Below are positions 42,966-53,838 of a DNA stretch of 64,000 bases, piece by piece (positions within the stretch are counted from its first letter, which is position 1; every line of letters begins with the position of its first letter). This DNA is from Neonectria sp. B-13. Its lineage: Eukaryota; Ascomycota; Sordariomycetes; Hypocreales; Nectriaceae. Both the position numbers and the translations under genes were made by a program. The notes below the pieces were generated by a model. That model had not been told where the DNA came from. It made no database searches and saw only the letters and a program-made list of their open reading frames with translations. The stretch is taken from contig NOKP01000008.1 of assembly GCA_002682825.1 (NCBI GenBank), positions 1,599,595-1,663,594 on the forward strand, read 5' to 3'.

Positions 42966-44875
42966 ATGGCTAGCGACTTGCGCAACGGCGGTATTGTCCT
43001 CCCGCAGGAAGGGGAACGAAACGTACTCGTCACCAGCGCCCTGCCGTTTGTCAACAATGTCCCGCACTTGGGAAACATCATAGGATCAGTTTTGTCCGCC
43101 GATGTGTTTGCAAGATATTGTCGAGGGCGAGGTATCAACACCCTGTACGTTGGTGGTAAGTCATCAGCCCAGCTTCTCGCGTGCTTTTTGCCTGGGTTTC
43201 TCCAAGATACTCCAATCAAAGCACAAGTCCGACACTAAATAAATGCGCTTCAGGTACGGACGAGTACGGTACAACTACGGAGGCCCGGGCTCTCGTTGAG
43301 AAATGCACCCCGCAGGAGCTCTGTGATAAGTATCACGCGATCCACGCCGAAATATACCAATGGTTCAACATCAGTTTTGATATATTTGGCCGCACTACAA
43401 CCGAGCTTCAGACGGAAATCACCCAAGAAATCTTCCTGAAGCTGCACGAGAATGGGTTTTTGCAGGAGAGAATGACAACCCAACTCTACTGTGAAGAGCA
43501 CGAATCGTTTCTGGCCGATCGTTTTGTCGAAGGCGAGTGTCCACTGTGTGGCTATGCGGATGCTCGAGGCGATCAATGCGATCTTTGTGGCCAACTTCTG
43601 GAATCTCTCCAGCTCAAGAACCCTCGGTGCAAGGTCGATGGCGCTAGCCCCATCACCAAGGACACGAAACACATTTTCCTGGAGCTGGATAAGCTGCAAC
43701 CTGAGATTGAAACCTTCTTTCAAGCTTCCGCTCAAAAAGGCGGATGGTCCAGCAATAGCAAGGTTATTACTTCTGCCTGGCTGAAGGAAGGACTGCAACC
43801 ACGCAGCATCACTCGGGACATGAAATGGGGAACAAAGGTACCTCTCCCGGCCTATGAAGACAAGGTCATCTACTCGTGGTTTGACGCTTGCATTGGCTAT
43901 GTGTCCATCACAGCCCATTACACCAAGGAGTGGGAGAAATGGTGGCGAAATCCTCAGGATGTCCAATTGCATCAGTTCATCGGCAAGGACAACGTTGTTT
44001 TTCACTCCGTCATGTTCCCTGCTTCTCAAATCGGCACTGGAGATGTCTGGACAAAACTGCATCACCTGTCCACGACGGACTACCTAACATATGAGGGTGG
44101 CAAGTTTTCCAAATCCCGTGGTATTGGGGTTTTCGGGGACTCGGCTCAAAAGACTGGCGTTCCATCCGATATATGGCGCTTTTATCTTCTTTCACAACGG
44201 CCAGAGTCTGGCGACAGTGAGTTCACCTGGGATGCTTTCATTAGCAGCAACAACAACCTGCTCCTAAAGAATTTCGGCAATTTCGTCAGCCGCGTTCTAA
44301 AATTCGTCAATTCTCGGCACTATGACAACATCGTTCCAGCATGGACCGAGTACAATGAGCCTTCTTTCGATGTTTGGAAAGAAGATGTCAACAAACTTCT
44401 CGCGCAATACACCCAAGAACTTGACGCCGTCAAATTGCGCAGTGCACTGTCCACAGTCCTCCACATGTCCCAGCAGGGCAATGCTTTTCTCCAGTCGAAT
44501 AAGCTCGACAACAGCCTCAAAGAGAACGAACCTACCAAATGTGCGGCTGTCATTGGCCTGGCTATCAATCTTGTCCACCTTCTTGCCTCCATCATCGCGC
44601 CGTACATGCCGGACACGGCGAAGTCCATAAGCACCCAGCTCCGCGTGGATCCGCTTCCGATCCCCGACATGTGGACGGCGGATTCCATCAAGCCTGGTCA
44701 TGAAATTGGAAGGGCGGAACACCTGTTCAGCCGTATCAGGCCAGAAAAGGCAGATGAATGGCGAAAGATGTTTGGGAGCGACGAGGTGAAGAAAGTCAAG
44801 GAAGAAGAAGCAGCAATGAAGGGGAGGAAGAGTGCGGCAATGAAGGCGGCATCGGTATCGCCTGTTACGTTGTGA
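42966..44875 (+). CDS. mes1: Methionyl-tRNA synthetase, cytosolic
   Basis: Class I synthetase that charges tRNA-Met. Exon 1 (42966-43155) and exon 2 (43254-44875) flank intron 43156-43253 (98 bp, GTAAGT..CAG), giving 603 residues. The HIGH signature is HLGN within [15 protein letters not shown], then the junction yields [15 protein letters not shown] zinc knuckle with two CxxC pairs (CPLCG, CDLCG) lies near residues 165-185. KMSKS is present as KFSKS at about residues 346-350 with GIGVFG after it. The anticodon-binding helical domain follows ([16 protein letters not shown]). The protein stops after a short Lys-rich tail and lacks an appended tRNA-binding or GST-like domain. No mitochondrial presequence is visible, so the cytosolic form is the best call. 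Confidence 0.96.
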
Positions 44876-45439
44876 GCAGGATACCAATTGCACACGCGCT
44901 CCAATACAGTTGGGGAATCTCCGCAGTGTTGGTTGAACTTGGGTGCTGTGCAAATTGTTACGATACTACTTCGTGGATATCACTTGCATGAATTAATGCA
45001 GATTATAAACTCGATGAGAGAATGGTTGCGAGGCCGTCTCTGAAAGGGGGACGTCGTTTGAAGACTGTTTGCGTTTGTCGAACGAGGGGAGCTTTCAACC
45101 GGGGTTTCAGTCTAATTTTCGGGAATTGCTTGTCCTGCCAGAGCATCACGTGACTAGTAGCTCGGGCATAATCAATGAATGTATTCGAGACAAACATAGA
45201 AAAGTTGTAGAGATACTCATCGTCGCGTAGTATAACCAAGACTGCTAGTGTTTTCGTCGCTAGTATCATAGTACACATTGTGTCATTGCTGCTTTCTCAC
45301 AGTGTCAGCCACATGCGGCTTGCTACCTTGGCACGCTTTGAGAGCTAGCTAGACTAACAGCAGCTTCACCCCACCATCTCCCGAGACTCTCTCCCTCCCA
45401 CCACCATCAACCACAGAGAGAACACGCCGCTCGCCCAAG
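44876..45439. other. Intergenic, tandem genes
   Basis: 564 bp between the mes1 stop and the ALG2 start. It contains TCACGTGA at 45146-45153 and a C/T-rich stretch before the ALG2 ATG. Confidence 0.55.
45146..45153 (+). promoter_or_regulatory. TCACGTGA E-box upstream of alg2
   Basis: Perfect palindromic E-box about 290 bp before the ALG2 ATG. Function is inferred from the motif. Confidence 0.35.
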
Positions 45440-47079
45440 ATGCCTCAAGGCAAACAAGAACAAGACCAGGACAGCGGCAAGGGCGCCATCGTCTTCTTCC
45501 ACCCGGACCTCGGCATCGGTGGCGCCGAGCGTCTCGTCGTCGACGCCGCTGTCGGCCTGCAGAATCGCGGCCACCGCGTCGTCATCTTCACCAACCACTG
45601 CGATCCCAAGCACTGCTTCGACGAGTGTCGCGATGGTACCGTCTACCCCCCCTGTCGCCTATATAAGAGTCTCCTGGGGGAAACCAACTAACATCCGCAG
45701 GCACCCTCGACGTCCGAGTCCGCGGCCACTGGCTCATCCCCATGTCCATCCTCTCCCGCCTCACCATCCTTTGCGCCATCCTCCGCCACATCCACCTCCT
45801 CGTCCACATCGCCCTCTCCGGCGAGCTGCCCGCCCTGCAGCCCCGCGCCTTCATCGTCGACCAGCTCTCCGCCGGCCTGCCCCTGCTGCGATACCTCTCG
45901 CCCGCCCAGCCCGTCCTCTTCTACTGCCACTTCCCCGATCTGCTGCTCGCCCGCGGCCGCGAGTCGTCCCTCAAGAGGCTTTACCGCCTGCCTTTCGACT
46001 GGATCGAGGAGTGGAGCATGGGCTTCGCCCACGCTGTCGCCGTCAATTCCGAGTTTACAAAGGGTATCGTCGACCGCACCTGGCCTGGTCTGAAGAGCCG
46101 GGTCGCCACAAAGGTCGTCTACCCCTGCGTGGACACCGAGGCCAAGGAGGACGACTACGAGGAGCTTGAAGGTGACGGCGGCAATGTGTTTGAGGGTGAG
46201 AAGCTCATTCTTAGCATCAACCGCTTCGAGAGAAAGAANNNNNNNNNNNNNNNNNNNNNNNNNNNNNNNNNNNNNNNNNNNNNNNNNNNNNNNNNNNNNN
46301 NNNNNNNNNNNNNNNNNNNNNNNNNNNNNNNNNNNNNNAAGGATATTGCTCTGGCCATAAAGGCCTTCGCTGCTATCCCCCCAGACCAGCGCAAGGGAGT
46401 GCGCCTCGTCCTCGCAGGTACGTCGTCTCCTCTCAATTTATGACGCCAAACTGACATCCCAGGCGGCTACGATCATCGCGTTGCCGAAAACGTCCAATAC
46501 CACAACGAGCTCGAAGAACTCGCCTCCTCCCTCAACCTTGAACACCTCACCACCAAGACGCTCATCACCGCCCTCGCCGCCCCGTCCTCGGTCCCCGTCC
46601 TCTTCCTCCTCTCCATCCCCAACTCCCTCAAGGCCTCTCTCCTCCGCTCCGCCCGCCTGCTCGTCTACACCCCGGCCAACGAGCACTTTGGCATCGTGCC
46701 CCTCGAGGCCATGCTCGCGCGCACCCCAGTCCTCGCCGCCAACTCGGGCGGCCCCGTCGAGACCATCCGCGACGAGGAGACCGGCTGGCTCCGCTCCCCC
46801 GAGCATGTGCCCGCCTGGTCAGACGTCATGCAGCGGGCCCTTGCCATGCCCGATTCTGAGCTGTCGGAGATGGGCGAGCGCGGTGCGACTCGGGTGCGCA
46901 ACCTCTTTGGTCGGGACCAGATGGCCGAGCGTTTCGATACCATCGTCCAAGACATTGTGGGGCAGAAGCGTCCCCCGCCAGTCTTCAACACCATTGTGAA
47001 CGTTGCCGGTCTTGCCCTGTTCTTTACTTTGGGCCTAGTAATATCTAGCATCTTTGCGCGGCCGACGAGCTCTGCATAG
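45440..47079 (+). CDS. alg2: Alpha-1,3/1,6-mannosyltransferase Alg2 (contains an assembly gap)
   Basis: GT4-family enzyme that adds the second and third mannose to the dolichol-linked precursor on the cytosolic face of the ER. Three exons: 45440-45635, 45701-46417 and 46463-47079. Introns are 45636-45700 (GTACCG..CAG) and 46418-46462 (GTACGT..CAG). Domains: IVFFHPDLGIGGAERLVVD at the donor-site N-terminus, then HWLIPMSILSRL and VLFYCHFPDLLLA. The acceptor/donor C-domain has ILSINRFERK, the gap, then DIALAIKAF and the EX7E motif EHFGIVPLE. A C-terminal hydrophobic helix (VNVAGLALFFTLGLVISSIFA) anchors it in the membrane. Frame is kept across the 100 Ns. Without the gap the product would be about 475 residues, close to the family length. 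Confidence 0.93.
46239..46338. other. Assembly gap (exactly 100 N)
   Basis: 100 Ns inside ALG2 exon 2. The round length is the usual placeholder for a gap of unknown size. The flanks end ...AGAAAGAA and start AAGGATATT..., which with a 2-base overlap read RFERKKDIALAIKAF, as in homologues. Confidence 0.95.
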
Positions 47080-48123
47080 GTAGAAAGAAGGTTGGGTGGG
47101 TTGCAATCGTGTACAATAGAGGATTTACGGCATACTAGATACCTTAGACGAGCACAAGCGAGAATAATGAGATGACTGGGTATAAGCCTTGTAGAATTTG
47201 TATTTGGGTACCAAATCTGCACTGTGCAACTCTTCAGAACACTTTCTATAAGACGTGGTTGGCTTCACCATTCACGGCTCACCATACCTCACACCCGTTC
47301 CATTGATTCGTCCTCACCTAGCTCGTCTCTCTTGCATCGTTCCGACATATTCTCCCTGCCACTCATTACACAAGAAAGAAAAACACAAAACACCTCTGAT
47401 CCTCCCAAGTTCCTATGCAAATGCTCCTCTGCCGCGCTCTCGTCTCAGCGCTAGGCCATCCCACAAGGCAAACACAGACTCTGTACCTCGCGCTTGGCTC
47501 GCGCTTGGCTCGGGGTTAGAGACAGTGACAACGGGGAATAATGACATTTTCGTATGTGCAGATAGCCTCCCAACCCAGTTAAACCCCGTAGTGCCCGGGG
47601 GTAATGCTGTCCACGCTCAAGCAGTCTTTGTAACCCATTGTATGATTCCGTCATGTACACGAGCTCCTAGCTTCCATCTCCGGCCTCGTAGTGCCCAAAG
47701 GTCTGTTTGTTCGACCGATTCGCTGACCCAGACCATCACCGTCATCGCGCATCTCAGCTCTCGTAAACCCATCGTCGTCTCGTTTCCCTCATCCATTCAT
47801 CGCAACCTTCTTTCGATGGATAACATCTTCAAACCCGATCCCATGACGTCCATGCAAGCAATTAAGCCGCCTATAGAATAAAGTAGAAAAAGAAAAAGAA
47901 AAAGTAAGGGGCAGTCCCTCCAGAAGCGATAGTCTAGTAGTAACACGCACATCTCTGATGCGAAAGCAGGCACAACCACGTAGGCCTGATGCTCCAATCA
48001 TGTCTCCAAAACAATATGGCACAAATGCAAATTGGCCCATAACAAGTCCTTCATCGCTGGTCTGAAGTCTGACAGTAGTGTATGAATGAAAATCGGGTAA
48101 AATCTCAAAAGCGGGGTAGGGTA
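47080..48123. other. Intergenic, convergent 3' ends
   Basis: 1.04 kb between the stop codons of alg2 and the kinase gene. No conserved reading frame or RNA gene was seen. Confidence 0.55.
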
Positions 48124-51100
48124 TCATTGTTCGTAGTGCGACGTCCCCTCGTCGCTGTATACGGAAATCTTCTTGGCCGTCTCCGTGCTGGCGATGCTGA
48201 TGTTGGTATCGCGTCGCCGAGCAGAGAAAGCCGGGGGGCGTGGAACCCCAGTCGTGGATGCCATCGGCTTCTTCTTCGCCTTTGCCATCAGCAGTATTCC
48301 GTCGTCGCTGCCATCGTCATCGTCATCATCCTCGACGGGTCGAACAACAGGGGTGCTCGTCACCGAGTCCCGCGAACAGCCGCCTTCCATGTGCAGGGTC
48401 AATGGGCCACTGTCCATGGCAGGGGGGTTGGAAAAGGCTTGGTCAATTGGAAACCCAGCGGTCGGCTCCTTATTCATGGCAGTAGGTGTGAGCGAGTCTG
48501 TAGACCCGAGCAGTGACGGGTGGGCACTCACGACCCCTGGCTTGCAAAGCAGCTCGGCTTCCATGTCCGCGGATACAGAGCTGGCACCGCTGAGCAATGC
48601 TGGCAGGGATGGGTCTGATTGGAAAGCCAGCATCCGCTCAGAGGTGCTCGCCATCGAAGGCAAGGCCGAGACCGGGCTCGCCAGCTCACTTGGGCTAGTA
48701 AGAGGCGTGCCCAAACCCTCCATCGACTCGGTGCTCGAGGACTTGTTCGTTGCCATGGTGTCGCCTCGCGATGGTGCGGCCTGGTTGCGCTCCCATTCCT
48801 CTGTATCTGGCGAGGGTGGGCAAGGAACGGTCATCGGATCGTAGTTGGCCTCGTTCATCCGCTGGCATGCTTCATAGTTCCCCAAGGGCGAGTTGGCATC
48901 AGGGACGTTATCCATGCGGTGCGCCGTGGGTGGCCTCCCATCAATTACAGGAAGCGGTCGATTGTAAAAGTTGGGATCGGAGTATGGCTGGCCGTGCTGA
49001 TACCCGGCGGCGGACTTAAGAGACAAGGCGAGGGGTGAGCCTAGCACTTGCTCCGGCGCGCCCCTACCGAGATCGACGGATCGGATAGGGCGATTGTAAC
49101 GGGAAGGCTTGCCGGGTGCCACCGCCGTGCTCAATGCTACCTTGGGCTCGGCTCGCTTGTCTGCACTGGCAAAGAGCCCCCGGTCAACGGATCGTGCGCG
49201 GGAGCTTTCGTCGATTCCCGATCCTATCTCACGCGTCTTGCGGGCCATCTCAGTCCCGAGATCCTCTGGGCCATCCATCTGTGGGGGGAGACTGGGCGTC
49301 GTAGGTGTCGTGCGTGAGACAGGCAAGGCGGGGGCGAGATGTAACCAGGTATTGGTGTGCTTCGAGTGACCGAGGCCGAGGCCATGACCGAAGCTATGTG
49401 CGTGCCGGTGAAATGGCCAAAGAGAAGCCGGAGAGTGGGACCTCTCGGTATCTTGTGGGGTCTCAGTCGTCTCGCTCTGTGAATGCGAATGTCCTCGAGG
49501 AGTGTCAACCGAGGGCAGAACCGTCGCCAATGGGTCGTAAACTACAGATGGCTGGGTGCTGGTCGTCTGGCTGACGGTAAAGGGATGCTCCGGAGTCGAG
49601 CTAGTCTCTCGAAAAGCGTTCGCGAAGTAGTCGTCAATGCGGAGACTTTTGCGGCGATGGTCACGAAAAGTCGGCTGAGGCGTCGGGGGCCCTGAGCCGT
49701 TATTGTGCATGCTGTCACCGGCCTCGCTGGCGGAGCTGCTAGTCGCTCGATGCCGCGTCTTGCTGTCACTGCGCTCCACCAGGGGGTGCATGACTTTGCC
49801 AACGGCCTTCTTGACAACGGAGCGAGCGCGCTCGAGGAAGGTGAGCGGGACGACGGCCGAGGACATTTCTCTCTCGTCGACCTGAATCCTGCGACCAGAT
49901 GACGGTCTCGCGGGGTCGGTGTCATCGAGCCAACCAATCGGGTTCGCAAGATTCTGAACAACCCACGGGTGTCGCTTGATGTCCCTGAGCCGAATTCGCT
50001 TTTCTGGGTTCTTAGTGAGCATCTGCCTAAGCAAATCAACCAGCAAGTTGTCGACTTCCTCGTATTCAAGGTCGTTGTCGTCTCGATACGGGTGCATATT
50101 CTGTCGCTTATACAGAGATGTAACCATGGGTGACGTTGACGGGTGAACGGGCTTAAGACGGCGGCGAGGAATGTATACCTCCTCTGTGGCAATCTTGCGG
50201 AACATCTGGAATTCATCCTCGGCAAGAAAAGGGATGCGGGCGTAGATCAGGCAATAGAGCGTCACGCCAAGAGACCAGACATCAATCTGCTCCGAGACCT
50301 TCGGCTGCTCCTGGTCGATGTCCGTGTAGCATAGCTCTGGGGCGAAAAACGCAGGAGTTCCAACCGTCTTTGCGAGCTCGAGGTCGTCATCGAAATCCCT
50401 GGCTTCCGACTCAGAGACGGTGTCGTCGAACTCGCCATCGCGGATGGGCCGGCCGAAGTAGGAGACGCCGAAGTCGGAAATCTTGACCCTGTGTTCCTTG
50501 CTCCACAGAAGGTTTGCGGGCTTGATGTCCCGATGCACGACGCCCTGGTAGTGTAGGTACTCCAGCCCCAAAACGGTGTCTTGAAAGGTGGATCGTGCCT
50601 GGGTAAATGTGAAGCAGGGGACGTACGAGAAGTCATCGGAAAAGGGGTCGTGCTGCTGCTGTGGGTTGAAGTCGAGGGAAGACATGTGGGAAATGATGGA
50701 GTCAGCCATGCTGGGGGAGCGGCCTCGGAAGCCGTCCTCGAAGTAGGCACCGTACATGGTCCCATCAAGAGCGACGCTGGAAGACTGGTTCGATCGGAGG
50801 GGAGCAGGATTCGCAAGGTCATCCCAGCAGACATCCTCGTTGTCATCGACAGCTCGGGTAGAAGATACGGCGGACCGGGACCGTGAGTGAACGCTCGACT
50901 CGGCGCGGGAAGTATGACGCGAGACGGGGCGGGATAGTGGCTCGTCGCTGATGGCAAAGTCGTCCCGCGATGGAACTCGGGACTGGCTGCCCAGACTATT
51001 GCCAGGCTCATCATGTTCGGCACTCCAGTGATCGGTCGGGACAGCGTAGTTCTGAGCCATCTTAGCCCGCTTCAATTGCTTGAGAGCCTGGCGACGTTGG

Positions 51101-51985
51101 AGGATTTGCTCGTACTTTTCCTCTTCGGGAGTCGGTGGTTCGCCTCGCATCTCGCGCTCGATGCGCCTCCGTTCGAACTGACAGATGTGGGGGAGGCCCT
51201 TCTTGCGCCAGACAACTTCGCCGAGTTCAACGTGTTCCAGAACCATGTAGATTTTCTTGAGTTCCGGGTCGTCGATGACTTCGAGGAGGGCGACGACGTT
51301 TTCATGCCGAATCTTCTTGAGGATGGCAATCTCCTTCTTGGTCTTGTCCTGGGGTGACTTGGCGGTGACCTTGCCAAGTCGTCGCTTCTTGGAGAATCGG
51401 GCGATGATTTTGATGGCCACATTCTCGCCTGTCTCCATGTTTCGTGCCAGCTTAACCTTTCCATGCATGCCACGGCCAATCTCCTCAATCACTTCATACT
51501 GGTTGATGGTTTTCCGGCCCGTGATGTTATCCGAGTCGATGAGGGCCTTGTGGGTTCTGAAGTGGGGTGGTTAGTGTTTGACAAACAAACCCTCGGCTCT
51601 ACCCTCGTCACTGGGGGGCGAGGGAGGGCAAGAGACGAGAGAAGATATAATGAGCAAGTTCTCATAACAGTGGCACTTACTCTCTAACTCTGTGCATTTG
51701 CAGTGGGTGCAGAAGAGGACTGGACATGTTCACCGGAGTGTTGCTCTCGGAGACGGAAGTCACTAAATTGTGTCGCGAGCCCGAGGGGCTGAAGAGGCCG
51801 GGGGAGGACATTGGAGTGCTGTTGGCGGTCCTCAATGGCATGGAGACGGAGGGTGGGAGGTGCGTGTGCAGCGGCGCAGTGGGCCGAGCCGTCGACGAGA
51901 GGGAGGAGGACGACTGCTGCTGTGACAGCGACTTGTGGTGGTGTCGGGCGTGGTGGTGATGGTGGTGATATTGTGAGGGATCCAT
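48124..51985 (-). CDS. CaMKK/Ssp1-like serine/threonine protein kinase
   Basis: Two exons, 51985-51681 and 51556-48124, around a 125-bp intron (51680-51557, GTAAGT..CAG), give 1245 residues. Exon 1 encodes a His/Ser-rich N-terminus and the pre-kinase segment LHPLQMHRVRE. Exon 2 starts with ETHKALIDSDNITGRKTINQY, directly before the kinase domain. The glycine loop is EEIGRGMHGKVKLA (about 127-140), VAIKII has the ATP Lys, the catalytic loop is HRDIKPANLLW (His 443) and DFG follows in KISDFGVSYFG. Activation-segment TVGTPAFFAPELC and VDVWSLGVTLYCL-like text complete it. About 190 residues of Ser/Arg-rich sequence are inserted between the N-lobe and the catalytic loop, typical of fungal CaMKK/Ssp1-type kinases upstream of Snf1/AMPK and CaMK (family knowledge). 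The C-terminal 600 residues are low complexity. Confidence 0.88.
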
Positions 51986-53739
51986 GATGAACGAATTCGG
52001 GATAGAGACGTCGGTCGAATCGACATAGTGGATGGGATAGCGCAGGCTCGCAGAGGCGGGCCTAAGAAGCGGAATAGTCACGACGGTGGTGACAGAGCGT
52101 CTATAGTGCCATTGTTGAAGGCAAAGCAAGTCGAAGGTTGAGGGAGGGCGCGAGAGGTGAGGGTGGCGAGGATGGTAAAAATGGCAGAGAGAGGTGAAGA
52201 AGGTTGAAAGAAGACGAGAAGGCAAGATAGCGACTGGGTCGAGGAAGTGGAGAGAGGTAAAGAGCGAGGTCGTGTGTTTTTGGGGGAGATTTTAGCTGGT
52301 GGGCTGGGTTCCCTTCCCGGTCGGTGATGTACGGAGGTGGAGAAGACGGCGGGCGTGGTGTGGGCGCGGAGCGACAAGAGCGAGGAGCGTTCGTTCGTTC
52401 GTTCACGGCCGACAGCGCAGACAGAAGAGGGATCGAGCGACAGGGGGCGAGGTCGTCTTGGCGGGCTGGGCTTTGGTGGGCTTGGACCTTGGTTGGCGTG
52501 GGCTTGGTGGGCTTTTCCTCGGTTGGGCCTTGTTGGTGACTTGATTGCTTGGTGTGGTCTCGCTGCGGTGGGAACTAGCCGGTGGTACCTTACAGTGCTG
52601 GAGCGGCGAGAAGAGTCCCAGGCGGCGACCTGATTGACTGGAGCCTTTTTTTCTGCTGGGGATGGCTAGCCATGGGCGGGACGGATGGTTGATGGTGGTG
52701 GTGTGGGTAAATGGGCGTGTGCGTCCTGCGCTGTGGTGTGTGAGGTGAGAGGCAGGAAATGTGCTTGTGTGTGCGTGGTGTGTGTGGGCGTGAGGTTGAG
52801 GGTGAGGGTGAGGGTCAGAACGGGAAATATGGCGCCAGCTGGAGGGCGAAGTGGGTATGTGGCTTGTGCACGGACACTGTGCTAAGATCCAGTATGTGAC
52901 ACAGTGAAGACTGTTATCGACTGTGCACTCCCGTCCCGTCTGGAATCCACTCGCCACCCAGGCGTTGGCTGATTACACTCGTTGTCTCAAGATGATCGAA
53001 GAGTATCGAAGCCTAGATAAGAGAAATATGCGGAAAGATAGTGTCAGATCAGCTATGATTTGATGGTGACTACGCTCTACGCCTCTTTCGCGGTTTCTTC
53101 GTTGACGGCTTGGAGCTGAGACCTGAGGACTGGCTCAGGTGAGCAACCCTAACCAAAAGTTGGCAACAGACTGCAACCCTCAGCGGGACTGCATCCTTGG
53201 CGATACGATTTGGACTCCCTCAGCTCTGATTGTAACAGCCCAGCGGGCGTAATACTAACCATTGTTTTTATGTATTTGGTTCTGTGCCTTGCGGGAAATC
53301 GATTATCTCGGCGACGTCGCCGTTCGATAGCTGACGCAATTGGGGGGCGGCAGGGAAGAAGAATGGAGGGTCCAGCAGGGACGGGCGCTGACAGACCCCT
53401 GGCTCAGCACCCTGGTTGGTTCCTTAGGCACTGTGTGCCAGACTGTGCGCTCTCGTTCTGCGTACGACGCTGGAGGGCACCTCTGTCAGTCTCTGTGCAG
53501 TAATCGTACATGTCCTCTATTCGTACTTCTCAGGTTTGTGCTCCATCTTGCTGCAGGAGGTACCTAACAGTACATTGTACTCCCGCACACCCATGCCGAA
53601 GCCATGCCTTGGCTATGTCATCCATGCCCGATGGCTGCCCCATGCTCCATGCTCCTGGTTCCTCGCAGAATTGCAAAATAATCAATCGACACTTACAACG
53701 CTTGGTGCTTATTCGTACTGTCCAGGGCGTGGCACAACA

Positions 53740-53793
53740 GTCTCCAAGGTCTCCAAGGTCTCCTAGGTCTCCTAGGTCTCCTAGGTCTCCTGA
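53740..53793 (+). repeat. 9-bp tandem repeat, GTCTCCWAG, about six copies
   Basis: Two copies GTCTCCAAG, three GTCTCCTAG and a final GTCTCCTGA, in perfect register. Confidence 0.9.
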
Positions 53794-53809
53794 AGTCTTC
53801 CATTTATGT

Positions 53810-53838
53810 GGATGGATGGACGGATGGATGGATGGATC
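53810..53838 (+). repeat. GGAT tetranucleotide repeat
   Basis: About seven GGAT units with one variant (GGAC), close after the 9-bp array. Confidence 0.85.

Noticed and set aside
52795..52815. GAGGGT repeats resembling telomeric sequence
   Set aside because: The unit is GAGGGT, not TTAGGG, only three copies, and internal to the kinase promoter.
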